From NCBI GenBank assembly GCA_000310025.1, contig FN649747.1, positions 2,061,807 through 2,125,806 on the forward strand: a DNA stretch of 64,000 bases, in the 5' to 3' direction. The notes beneath the pieces were generated by a model, which was not told the DNA's origin, made no database searches, and saw nothing but the letters and a program-made list of their open reading frames with translations. Positions 1-11,700 of this stretch are shown here, piece after piece; position 1 is the first letter of the stretch, and each line of letters starts with the position of its first letter. Position numbers and translations under genes: made by a program. The DNA is from Ectocarpus siliculosus (Eukaryota; Sar; Phaeophyceae; Ectocarpales; Ectocarpaceae).

Positions 1-123
1 TTGACCTTTTTAACAAAAGGGGGTGCTTTCTTCCCCCCTTTGTGGGGAGGGGGGGTTTTCCCCCCCCCACAACATGTTTTTTTGGCCCCCCATTCCAGCG
101 GGGGGGGTTATTCCCCATTTGGG

Positions 124-735
124 AGGGGGGGGGGGGGGGGGGTGTACTCATAGTCGTGCATGCCGTAGTCGTTTGACCATTGACCTCGCATCCCTACAAA
201 GCCGGGACGGAGCACGCCGGGTTCTCACCGGACCAGGCTCTCACATCACCAAGCGCGAAGCGCCGTGAGGTATTTGGCGAGTCGCATGAAGGGTGAGCTG
301 CCATCCTGCTAAGGGTGTTCGGCATCTTGTGCTTACTTCCTTGCGTACGGATGACAGCTACGTATGACTTAATTTATTTTCTGGTGCTTTCACTTCCAGA
401 GACAGTTGTAAGCACTGTGTAACTGCCTCGAGGAAGCTTGACCATTTTAACACAACGTGGTGCGATCATCCCCCGTTGCGCGGAGTGAGGTTTCTCCACC
501 CCGTACAACATGATCTACTCGACCACCATTATGGTTACCGCCAAAAAAAAAACCGAGGTAAAAAAAAAAACGGTAACCTGGTTGCCGAGTTCACGAAGTG
601 AATTGGCTTGTTTTACAACGTCGTTGCCAAGCGACGAAAACCCCATCCCGATGGCAAACACCGAGTGGGGGGCTTGTTTTACAACGTCGTTGCCAAGCGA
701 CGAAAACCCAAACCCCGATGGCAAACACCGGGGGG
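124..735 (+). repeat. Dispersed repeat, copy 1 (with 66-bp subrepeats)
   Basis: Starts after a G run. It is nearly identical to 56201-56880, and its first ~390 bp recur inverted at 58365-58760. The right part holds two tandem units of about 66 bp starting at 605 and 671 (core TTTTACAACGTCGTTGCC followed by GACGAAAACCC); the copy at 56 kb has three. G homopolymers sit at both ends. No coding capacity is evident, so this looks like a non-autonomous mobile element or a LINE-derived tail. The edge of the window may truncate it. Confidence 0.8.
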
Positions 736-1192
736 GGGGGGGGGGGGGAAGAAAGTGTGCATGGGCGGGCTATACCACAAAACAGCAGGGAGAAGGGGGG
801 GGCATCCAGCACAACCGGCAACATTCAATCTCTGTTAGACCACAACATGGAGGGGACGGAAGATACCGGGAGGGTTACAAAAAAATGAAAATGATAAAAA
901 TGTAATTGCGGGGAAACCGAACAAAGCTTTCATCATCAGGGTATGGCAATGGATAGAGCGACCTTAGGGTCATGCTGTGGGGAAAACACTCCCACCAAAA
1001 GGTCGACAACGTTTCGCTCAGTCTCATTCTCTCCCTCGACGCTGTGCCTATCATGATAGAGAATGCTGACACCATCCCATCCCATCCCATCCCATCCCAC
1101 AGGCCGACGACGACGGCAGGCACCAAGAATAAGAACAAAACTACTGTAGACACACCGACCATCACCAACACCGCCAACAACCCTCACAACAA

Positions 1193-1195
<3 letters not shown>

Positions 1196-1255
<60 letters not shown>
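1196..1255 (+). repeat. (CAG)20 trinucleotide tract
   Basis: Twenty uninterrupted CAG units followed by CAA-rich sequence. It lies just downstream of the donor of the third exon of the minus-strand gene at 1283-4600, so it is read as intronic CTG there. The long Ser, Ala, Leu and Cys runs in all frames are products of the repeat, not proteins. Confidence 0.95.
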
Positions 1256-1264
<9 letters not shown>

Positions 1265-1282
1265 CAGACAATAGCAACCCAC

Positions 1283-4200
1283 CGGCGTGGCACTCTGGGG
1301 GGCTTCGTAGCTGGCGTCGTCCGCCTCGAAACCCAGAAACCCGTCCACCTGGAAGATGGCATCAGTGTTGTCCTGACAAAACAACGCCATCAGCCCCGAC
1401 ACCGACACACGGAGGACGAACGAATGAGCCGACACAGAGGGAGGGGAAAAGGACTACATACCACGATTCCATGGCTTATCACAGGTGTAGGAGCGTTGCG
1501 CGGGGTGCGGTATTTTTTTCCAAGGGTCGGTTGCAAGGCCAACGCCAGTTATGTAGGCGAAACTATTCACTCGTAATCGGTAAGCTGTACTGGTACACCG
1601 TTTTTCTCACAAAAGCAGTACCAGTATAGTAGTTGCGCCCATCTTCTACAGAAGATGCAAATTCATGGTATCGCAAAGCCACAGCGGCGAAAGAAAGAAA
1701 AAAAAAATCAGTTTCGATACGTCAAGTGGGGAGAGCGGCCGTGGGGGGGGTCGGTGCTGCTGTAACCACCACACCCGCAGGGTGCTTTCTTTCTCGGGGA
1801 TACTGTAGCTCGGGACAAGGACAAGGTGTGTGATGTTGAGAGGAACAAAACCGCTGCCTTTCAGACGGAGACGGGCAGGCAACAATAAAACTACCGTGTG
1901 CATCCACTGCTGTTGTATCCTGAGTCTTACGGGCATGGTACTTTATTTCTCTACAGCAGTAGACCTATTCTGTGGCCTGTCTCATTTTACGGAGAAACAA
2001 AATTCGAACACAAGTCACTTATTTTTTCATTTCTCCCGTGTTGTTGGGGAAGTAGTTCGGAACATCATCAAGCTGGGGCTCGAGTGCACAGAACACGTAT
2101 GCATAATTCTACACATACTGTACGCCAGGTGTTGTGGATCGTCGGCAATACTGTATGGCGGCACCAAGTACTGCGGTATTATCACAACAAACGGGGGGAG
2201 ACATCGATAGAAAAAAACAAGGCATCCTCGCCAAGACGGTCATGCGCACAACAAGGGCATTCGGTTTGAAGTGGGCAAGGGAGCGACGAAAGCTTCGGCG
2301 GGGAGTTTTTCGTACAGGGAGTATGCATAAAGCCAAAGCATACCACCCGTTCGACCGTTCGAGATACAACCACAGCAGTACAGGTACAATAGTCGAAGGG
2401 GATGGGTTGAGGTCTTCACAGCAGTGAACGGGGGAAATATAGGCTTTGTTTCTTCAACCGCAAACCGGCGGGGCAAAATGTATGCATACGTGTCAGTCGG
2501 CGGCGCGGTCGATGGCCGACGGACCGACCCAATCCAACCCAACCTTGCTCGCTTAACGCCGACCCCAAACCAACTTGCTCAACCCTAACCAAACCCAACC
2601 ATCTTGCCAGACCAACAGATATGTGAACGGAGGTCGTCCAGGGCTCTCTCTCCATGCAGCAACTATTATGCCGACCGCCCACAGTCTACATTTACATACA
2701 TCCTTTTGCCAAAGACAGTCATGCTCCCCCCCGTAGTTGTGGTACTTGAGAACACCATCAAGCTGGGGCTCGACTGCGCAGAACACATGAGACTACTACA
2801 TACCCGGTGTACGTGGTTTGTCGAAGATTATTGGTTGTGCATGCTGTATATCCATCGTTCATGCCATACAATACCTGGTTACGCTCGAAGAAGAAACCAG
2901 GCCCTTGCAAGCGGACCCTGGCTCCCTGTCGGACCTCGAACCTTACGCCCTTGGTGCGCAAGGCGGCGGTCGTGGCCACGATTATCACCTCCTCGCGACC
3001 CTCAGCCACCTCGATCGTCTGTTGTTGGCAGCAACCATCATGGGTCGTGTTTACACTCTTGCAAGCCTCGTAAATGAGCTCTGACTGAAGCTGAATTGTG
3101 GCAAGAGAGCCAGCTGCTGTGCGCAAAGAATATGACTCTTATTGTAAGAGTCATATTCTTTGGCTGTGCGTGCTGTGCCGACCTGAGCCCCCGTGGATCA
3201 ACTATGACGCCTCTTCCGGGGTACTACAGTACACCAATTCCCATCTGCGGCACCACGCAATACCGTTGGTATCCACAGCCAAGCTGCAGCAGTCCAATCC
3301 GTCCACATGGGCACACAGCTACAACTACAGCAACACTCAATGCGTCACGCAAGGCGAGGGCGCGCAACGAGCGGAGAACATAACGTGAAATAGTAATATT
3401 TCCTGGTTGCTTCATTGTGGGGCGCCTGAGTACACTACAAATACTGCATGTAGTTTGCCACGCCTGCCTGTGATGAGCTTTTTTTGGATGCGCACGTTGC
3501 AACCCATGGTCTCTACCGCTATAGCTGCTTGTAGTCGGCAGGCTAGACTACTACTGCTGTACATGTAGGCTACAGCAGAAGTAGTCTTTCGTTCTTGTAG
3601 TCGGAGTGTTGCCGGTGGTGTCAACAACAACATTGAAGAGAAGGAATGGGTAAAAATTCGAAATCCGACCCGAACATACTGTACACAACAAGGAACGAAT
3701 GCAAAAAACAACAACGGACATACGAACTACAATCCCTTGTTAGACTGCTGTCGTGTGGCCGGATTCAATCAAGCCCTGTTTTCCGTGGCGTGGCAGCGCC
3801 AGATGAAACATTGCATACGCCTCAAAAATGTCGGGCTGCACACAAGACCCACGACACTACTGCTGTAGACTACATGCTGCCTACATACTTGCAGTTGCGC
3901 TGAATTGAATGTGTTGACACCTCGGGAGTGCGGGAAACGGAGAGTGTGTGGCAATCGATCCACTTTCTTCCTTCTACCATCGTGTTGGAAACTCAGCATT
4001 CACAGTGGATCCTGCCCTTATCTGCATCGCACCGCGGGCGGCTGGCTTTGATCCTGTCAAAGATCACCCAGCCGATCAATCTAGACTAGACTATGCATAC
4101 GAACGGTGGATATGATGAGCCGATTCGGCAGGCAGCAGATAGAGGCCGACGCCCCCCCCCCCCAGACACCTCACTCAACCAACGGCAAGGGAAGGAACGA

Positions 4201-4600
4201 AGAAGCACAGAGGTGAGAGAGAGGAGAAGCACGCGCACACACAATCTTGGGGAAAGATTCGGAGAAGAACACGTTTCATCACACTACTGCTGCTGTTGCT
4301 GCGACTCTCACACACCTTGGTCATGTCGCAGAGAACATCTCCCACATTGCGGACGTAGCCATGCACGGGCGTCCTGTCATTCACAAGATCCGAACAGCCA
4401 TGGATGTAGGTGACACCATCGTCCGGCGCGTGCTCCCGGGCGGGGGTGTCAGCGACGGCCGAGGCGGTAAGGAGCACCGTCATCATTAGGACTACCACGG
4501 CCAGGCGCAGAAGGTGGTTCTTCGCCAGCGTGACGAAGAGGCCGGACGAGCGGCGGCGGCAGCGTGGCTGAGAGGTCGTCATGAAAACAGCGGCCATCAT
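1283..4600 (-). CDS. Secreted or membrane-anchored protein, possible beta-helix; 5' part of gene
   Basis: Three exons join in phase 0: 4600-4316, 3090-2875 and 1372-1283. Exon 1 starts at the first of two adjacent ATGs. It encodes a basic stretch (CRRRSS), then a hydrophobic segment near residues 30-48 (LLRLAVVVLMMTVLLTASAV) that reads as a signal peptide or anchor, and ends MTK before GTGTGTGAG. Exon 2 has alternating hydrophobic and glycine pattern (TIEVAEG, GVRFEVRQGARVRLQGPGF) like right-handed beta-helix or pectin-lyase-fold proteins, with donor CAG|GTATTG. Exon 3 (DNTDAIFQVDGFLGFE) follows acceptor TTTGTCAG. Exons after 1283 were not identified, so the C-terminus is missing or lies in the repeat-rich left edge. 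The beta-helix idea is an inference from pattern only; no catalytic residues are recognised. A plus-strand frame at 4247-4489 is taken as its shadow. Confidence 0.5.
2050..2822. repeat. Two direct repeat arms (~95 bp) in an intron
   Basis: 2050-2145 and 2742-2822 share the core CATCAAGCTGGGGCTCGA, then a similar GCAGAACACATG-like stretch, then TACAC..GGTGT..TG..TCG. They lie in the same orientation within the intron between exons 2 and 3 of the gene at 1283-4600, about 690 bp apart. Confidence 0.6.
3125..3161. repeat. Perfect 17-bp inverted repeat, 3-nt loop
   Basis: The left arm (3125-3141, AAAGAATATGACTCTTA) is exactly complementary to 3145-3161, with loop TTG. It lies 35 bp upstream (in gene sense) of exon 2 of the gene at 1283-4600, inside the intron. 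It could form a hairpin in pre-mRNA or a cruciform. Confidence 0.9.
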
Positions 4601-4662
4601 GATGCGGTGTGTCGATATCCTTGTTGCTTCTATCTATCTTCTTGCTTCCTTCCCGTGCGGAG

Positions 4663-4762
<100 letters not shown>

Positions 4763-5007
4763 TAAAAGAGTGAGCGTGTGTGCAGGGGTGGAGCAAAAGC
4801 ATCGGAGGAACAGGCAACGAGCAGGTGGATCGTGGAATCAATTTCATTCTTTGCATAAAATAATTTGGTCCCTGAGCAAATTCGCGGTGGTTCCCACACA
4901 ACAATTACCGTCCGGTGTCTGTCGTGCGCGCCTCCGAAAATAAAGCAGGGGTTAGAGAAAGACAGACGTAACGAAAGGACGAAAGGGCGCTTGCTAGAAG
5001 AACACTT

Positions 5008-5159
5008 CGCCCGATGCCCCTGCCGTGCCGGTCATGTGTGTGTTGATTCATCCACAATTAATGAACCATGCGTGTGTATGTAGCGCCCGATGCCCCTTCC
5101 GTGCCGGTCATGTGTGTGTTGATTCATCCACAATTAATGAACCATGCGTGTGTATGTAG
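5008..5159 (+). repeat. Two-copy tandem repeat, period 76 bp
   Basis: Units 5008-5083 and 5084-5159 differ at a single base seen by eye (CCCCTGCC against CCCCTTCC). Each contains GTTGATTCATCCACAATTAA. It lies in the intergenic stretch upstream of the gene at 1283-4600. Confidence 0.95.
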
Positions 5160-8100
5160 TGCACGTTGTACTGTATGTAGGTGAAAACGAGATCTACCCG
5201 CCGTACCAGTACTTGTTTTACCAGGCAGCAAATAGTTAATCCATATCATACCGTATGAACGAAGTTATCGTTGAACTGGGAGCAGTACTCCTTTCGCACT
5301 CCATTCGCACGTACGTGTGCTCTGACGTTCTGGCATGTCTCTCCAACAAAACTGTGGTATCTTCGAAGCAGCCAACGCGGACGGACGCATTCGGTGGCTC
5401 TCAGCTCACCCGTTAAAAAATCATCTCGGCGGGTAATCTTTTTTTCTGCGCTTACGCTTGCAGTCATGTCTGGTGGACCAACTCTCTTTTTGGCTGATGA
5501 TGATGTTTTCTCGGCTTGCCGTGTTCTATTTAGCTACTTGTCCAACCAAGATTTAATTTTTTTTTTTTCGAATATCAACGAGCTTCCTCCGCTAGCCGTT
5601 CGTTGTAACATATGTGCCGCGTGATCGTGCGATACGAATCGCTGAGCGAAGGCTCCTTTGTCTCTGTTTGAAGCTTGAAGGCGATTTCTCATGTCCTGAA
5701 GTATTTCGAATAGGCCCTTATATTGAGTGGGAAAGCAGGAGCTTGTTCCCTGTTTTGCCCCACTGATTGCTTGGATAAGGAGCGAGGGTCGCACAAACCA
5801 ACCGATTGGTTCCGTGTGAGATTGACAACGAAAAGAGGGTGTGCATTTCGGGGATGAAACGAAGGCTTCCCCCCTCTATCTGCCACATCAAATGACGCAC
5901 AGAACGACAACCGTATTTTGTTGGAGGGCTGTCTCTTCCTGCTTGTATTTCGAGTCCCACCCATTTCCTATTTAATCTTCACTGATTGCAACAAGAGATT
6001 CACTGAACCCCCGTTCAATCTTGATTCCCGTTGTTTTTTACCTCTCGTTGTTGTTGCCGATCCCCTCCCCCCCAAACAGCTATCACTATCATCCCGTCTC
6101 CTACCATCTCCATGCATCCACCAGGCGGTCCGCGCTAGGTTTCCAAAGAACACCCACTAAATAACTCGTGGTGCTGTGGCTGTAGGTCGATCTACGGCCT
6201 TTCTGCAGGGGAATAAAGAAAACAGCTCTGCCGGTAGGAGCCCAAGCGCGGCGCGGAGTAACCTCGGCATTATGACGTTCTACGTAGAGACCAAACCGCA
6301 AAGTCTTGCTGTGTTTTCGTCGTACGAATAAAAAGCAAGCCTCACAGCTCTGTTGTGTACTTGCGGTTTTTACCGTCGAAGACGTGAGTGACCGGAGGCT
6401 CTCGGCCAAATCATTCTCACACCGCCGCATCTCAAATACAGAACCATCACCGATTGTAGTTGTTCTCCATAAATTTACAATAATCGTCCTAGGTTGGCGA
6501 GCCATTTACTCGCTAGACGACGAATGAATGAAAATGAATCGAAAACTCAACATTGGACAGGTACGACCTCGAAACACACTGCTGCTATAGATGTCATCAA
6601 CAGCAGCAGCGTGCGAACCAGCCCCGCTGTTGCTCATTGTTTATGCACGAATCCGCGAAAATCTCTTCTCAATAGCTACAGAACCTCCAGAGGCCGCAGT
6701 CAGCGTTGAAGGCTACGAAGCGTGTTCACGCTTTCCGGACAACCAATCGCCAAAAACCAACCATGCTATATGTCGGCTCAATCAACTAGCTTAAACAAAA
6801 CCAAACGGCTGCTGCTTCCCTTGAATTGCGCACGCAATGAACAGGTCAAGTCCACCTCCTACTGTAGACGTCCAGAACATCCAGGACGAATATTGACACT
6901 GATACACGCTATTTATTGTCACAAAACAACAAAAATGGTTTGGGTCGACACGCAGTCGTTGTGTGTGTCTTTTTTCTTCTTTAGTTTCAACAAAACCGCT
7001 TATATTCAGAATCTCCGCACTCAACAAGGGGAAAGACACGGGTGTCGAGGGTTAACACAGGAGCAATGGACGGCAACAAAGAAAGACACGACAAACAAAG
7101 TCTCGACAAAAAGTCGTGATAAACGAAATCATCAATCAAGTACAGCTTCGCCCCTGCACAAGAGAGCAAAACATTCAGTGCCTAGCGATTTGGCCAGACG
7201 TAAACCGGAAACCCGGCGCTCATCAGAGCCGGACGACTTGATTTCCATCTGTTTCATGCGATTTCACCGGCCTCGTGCGGGGCGACCGGCCTCATAAATG
7301 CATCCCAAACAGGCACCACGACTACTACACAGCCAAAGCAAGGTACAACAGGGCAGGAAACAAAAGAGGGGGGGCAAGTCAAGGAACAAATATAAAACGT
7401 ACGATCCATACAATACCCGACAAGACCAGCCGAACCACCGCAAAACTACCAAGCAGGACAACAAGTCAATAAGGCGCCGCCGTGCCCCCGAGAGAAAGAA
7501 AAACAACGTGCTTAACGTCCTCCCTGTTGCAAGTGATCAACCAAGCGCAGGCCGTTACCCTCAGCTACCGATGTTCGCGCTGCTGGAGACCTCTTTACCT
7601 CAGAGCCACCATACCAGCAACACCTTGTTTTTCTTAGAACACCCGAGATACCGCACGCAGATAGTCCAGTTTGGGAGTCCCTGTCCTCGCTGCTGCTTTC
7701 AAGAAAAACAAACACGTACCTACTGCTGATTTACAGAAACCGCAGCACATCTAAAGGTCTATCTACTACCATGCTGCTTTCATATCCTAAAGCACTCTGT
7801 GTCACTCTTTTATCTCACAAGTTATTTTTGGTACAATCATCATTGCATGCAGTATTTTTCTCGCACCTTCTCTACCCGTTCAAGGGACGGTTCTTCTCAC
7901 GTCGGTGGGCAAAACCTGAACCCAACTGCCCTGTAATACAACACACGCGAACCAGCCATGTACATGCAGGCGATCTGCGCCACACAGAGGCCCTTGATGC
8001 CAAGCTGGCAATGGCGGAAAATCACGAGAGAAACCGTTGCTGTTGCCGTTGCCAAATGTCCCTCAATAGTACTCAACCGGGCGATCCCACGACATTCCCG

Positions 8101-8702
8101 GCCTCCTGCAAGCGATGGCTCCTCTGCACAAAAGCATCTCTCTTTTCTCTCTGAACGACATACAAACGAAAGAAGCCTCTGGCAAATCATAAATCAAATT
8201 CCTGGAGATCCCCATACAACGGGTAAACACTCCCCCATCTGTCCAGGACGATTCCCTCTTTTCACACAAGCGCAGCTCGTATCGCGCCTCTTCAGCAGTC
8301 AGCACACAAGCAAGCGAGCGAGCGCGCGGTGCTCACACCTCACCACGGCCAGTCTATCTATCTTCTTGGCCGTTCGTTCCGCGAAGCCACCGCCCGAAGC
8401 ACCCACGGCAAACAAAAGCAGCACACACGCTTCTTCGTAGGGGACGGGCCCTGTTGTGTCAAGTCGTATTCTTTCGACCATCCAGCTCGCACCCCTTGCA
8501 AGACAGCAGCACCATCCGTATCTCCTCCCACCCCTTTCTTGAGGAGCACCATCCGCAGCTCCTCCTGCAGCGGAGCAGGGGCGGTGGGGATACCTCGCTC
8601 TCTCGTCAAGCACTACGGCGGCTACAACAGTATTTCCTGTGTATCGTCCGCACGTCCACCGAGCGGAGCTAGACGGAAAGATGACGCTTGCTTTTCCCGC
8701 AG
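5160..8702. other. No gene recognised; may include the kinase 3' UTR
   Basis: Open frames here (for example 6722-7297 and 7298-7729 on plus) lack recognisable domains and splice-linked partners. The sequence from about 6900 to 8700 is A- and C-rich on plus, that is T-rich in the sense of the minus-strand kinase that stops at 8703, which suits a long 3' UTR. No RNA gene or mobile element was seen. Confidence 0.5.
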
Positions 8703-11700
8703 TCACGCGGCGGTCGAACCGCCACCGCCCTTTCCGCCCCCGCTCCCCGTGGGGCTGCTGTGGCCGTGGCCCGGGTTGGCGCTGCTGCTGCTCCCCGTGC
8801 TGCCGCTGCGGCTCATGGATCCCGGCTTGGGTACGAAGTGCGGGAACGACGGTCGCAAGTGGTGTATCGTCTGGACCCACGGGTGCTGCAGGGCCTGGGC
8901 GGCGGTTAGCCTGTCCGTCCGTGCGCCGCCGGTCGACGAGTACGGAAGATGTGGAATGAATGGATGTAAAATAACCGGGCGAGGCGTGTGTGTGGGGGGG
9001 CGTGTGATGGGGGGGGGGGTGCAACAGATGAGCATCAAGAGGGCGGGCCCGGTTTCCAGAAGAATCTAATCCCGACGAGGCACTCCTAGCAGCACAGGGG
9101 AATGGAAAGAATATCCCAAAAGATATGGTCGAGGGCAGTGAAATTGGCCGATGGCAGCCGATGTATATGTGCTTTATGAATAGGCAGGTTGGGGCAGGTC
9201 AAAGCAGAGGCTGAAAATCGGATCAACAGCCGTGCGTGCACTGGCTTCGGTAGACGGGCCCATCATGCAAACGGTGGAATCGCGCGGGCAGGCTGTGGAA
9301 ATCATTTGATGGTGCGCTAAGGCTGGTAAGGTGATTCGAGTAGGGCAAGCAACAAAAGAAAAAGAGTGTTCTTTTGCGTCGTATGCCGCTGCTTGTCAGG
9401 AACCACTACACGAGAAAACGGTGAGACAGCACACAGCAAGCACGCGCCTATTGCTAGACACCGATTCTCTCCTAGTTGCCCGCCATTGGGATGACGGGCA
9501 ATATTCCTTGAAGCATGGGACTGCTGCAAGGAATCAGTGTACTTGTGAGAATCGAGCATGCACCGCTGTTTGTCTCGTTGTACCCAACCAACATAGGCAG
9601 TGGAATTCATCCTCTGGGTGTGTCCCTGCAATAGATAAAACATTTCTCAAATTGGGTTCTGGTCGAGAACAAACGAACCAATGAGGTGCACCGTATGACA
9701 CGACGACACGGTATGCTAGCCTGCCACATATATTCGATGAACACCTGCCCAAGACAATATCTAAATCCGGAATGGAGGGCGGTGAAACTGCAACGTGGGA
9801 ACAAGAACGTAAAAATATAACACTACAGCCGTGTGATTGTGATTCGTGCTTGCTAACATGCACGCACCTTTGTGATGGCTCCTTCTCCAAGAGACCTTCG
9901 ATGAGGCTTTTCACTCCCACATTCACGTCCGCCCTGTCCAATCACATCATCGTCATCATTTATTCATTCGGAGCAGGGAGAGAACGGCACCTCTTGTCAG
10001 AACAGGCGGGACTGCAGGGACTTCCCAACAAGGCGGTTCACAAGGAGGTAAGTGAGTGATGACCCAGATTCCAGGGAGTTCGATTCCGGTCCTTGGTGAA
10101 TACATAGGGGAAAGAGTGGTCCCGATGTAGGCCAGAACAATGTTTCATGCCAACCACCACCACCACCACCAACAACAACGGATAGATTTCAGGGCCAAGT
10201 AATGGAACAACGGGGCTTCTTGGCATCATTCTGGTATCGCCGGAAGTTCAGGCCAACATGCTTCGTCGTAAGACGCACAGGAATGAATTCTTGTCGCGTG
10301 GAGTGCAAAAACCGAACAAAGGCACGAGCGTTTTGCATGGAAGAGAATGGTTCATTTGCTTCCCCTTTTTGTGGCTCGAATTGCATGATGAACGCATGGG
10401 GTTTAAGCTGTTCACGGGGCTCTCTCGCCAAGCATACGCCGCCGGGTATCGAGTCGCAGTCGAAGTGGCTCCAGAAAACGACGCATCAATAACCCAACAG
10501 GCTAGCCGCACAGAAATGCATTCCTCAGAGCAGCACACACAGTATTGCCAAAAATGAACAAGCACCTCTCCTTCAAAAACGCGCCAGAAACAGGCATGGA
10601 TATTTGAAAACGACCCCCCGGACATGTTGTCGTCTTTCATATACCGGTCTCTTCCTTACGAAAGGCCTGGATGCTTAAAACAGGTTTCATGACATGGTGG
10701 GTGCGTTGCGTTCTTGCTCAAGCAAGTTTCATGACGCCATGCACAGCTCGTCGTCTCTTCCTTCGCCAATATATATATATATTTTAATGCCGCCAAGGGG
10801 CCTCTCACTACGCGGCTTGAGCGGAATGGATGCGTAGACATTTTTCGTGACGTTGCGGGTACGTTGATTTCACTCTTGAGCAGGTACGGGGCCCCTCACC
10901 ACACGGCGCAAGAGGCACGAACAACTTGAAGGAGTTTCATGACGGTGTGAGTACATACGTTGTCGTCTTTCCTACGCCACGCGTCTTTCTTATGCAGGAA
11001 AGGGGCCTCTCACCACAAGGCTTAAACGAGGCATGGATACATAAAAACAAGTGTCATGACACTGCGCTTAAACGAGGTATGGAAACAAAAAAACAGGTGT
11101 CATGACACGGCGGGTACGTCGCAAGTGTCCAGCAGATACGGGGCCCCTTACCAGACAGCCGCGGGGAAGGAGACGGGCTTGGTGACGCACTTCCTCGCCG
11201 GAATGAAGGGGAGTCTTCCCGATATCATCTGGTACAGCATCACCCCGACGCTCCTGCAGTCGAAAAAAGAGAAGAGAAGAGAGGGGCACGCCAGAGAAAC
11301 ACTGGGAATCGAGAAGACGCTGTGCGTGTCTTTCTTGGTGGCATCGACCGCGCTAATCAGCTGACCAATGAAAAAATGTCAGCAGTGTGTGTGTGAGGGA
11401 CAGAGAGAGGGAGAGAGAAGAGAGAGAAAGAGACAAGAGATACATTGGTGGCTTGCCAAACGATCTACTCTGCGGCCGCTTCGACACCAGCGGCACCCTC
11501 CCACCTCGTCATCCCCCCCACCATCACAACCTCCCTTCTCATATACCATCTATCGCGTAGAGCTACCACAACCGTCGTGACAAGGCTGCCTTCAGACCGG
11601 CCGCGAAAAATCCGCACGGCACAACAACAAATTTCACACCCTGTACAACTACTTTAGTTGGTATTAGTTGTTTGCTAGATAACTACTCTTCCGGGAGCGT

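Noticed and set aside
605-733. 14-bp identity to the lacZ-alpha cloning region (TTTTACAACGTCGT), suggesting vector contamination
   Set aside because: The match stops after 14 bases. The unit is tandemly repeated, and the same sequence recurs at 56.7 kb within a larger genomic repeat, so it is native.
1160-1440. Poly-Ser, poly-Ala, poly-Leu and poly-Cys proteins
   Set aside because: All are frames of the (CAG)20 tract.
4247-4489. Plus-strand ORF of 80 codons opposite the secreted-protein exon
   Set aside because: The minus-strand reading has a signal-like segment, a consensus donor and in-phase partners; the plus frame has none.
6722-7729. Long plus-strand ORFs of 191 and 143 codons
   Set aside because: Basic, low-information translations of A/C-rich sequence, with no domain and no splice partner; more likely the complement of a T-rich 3' UTR.
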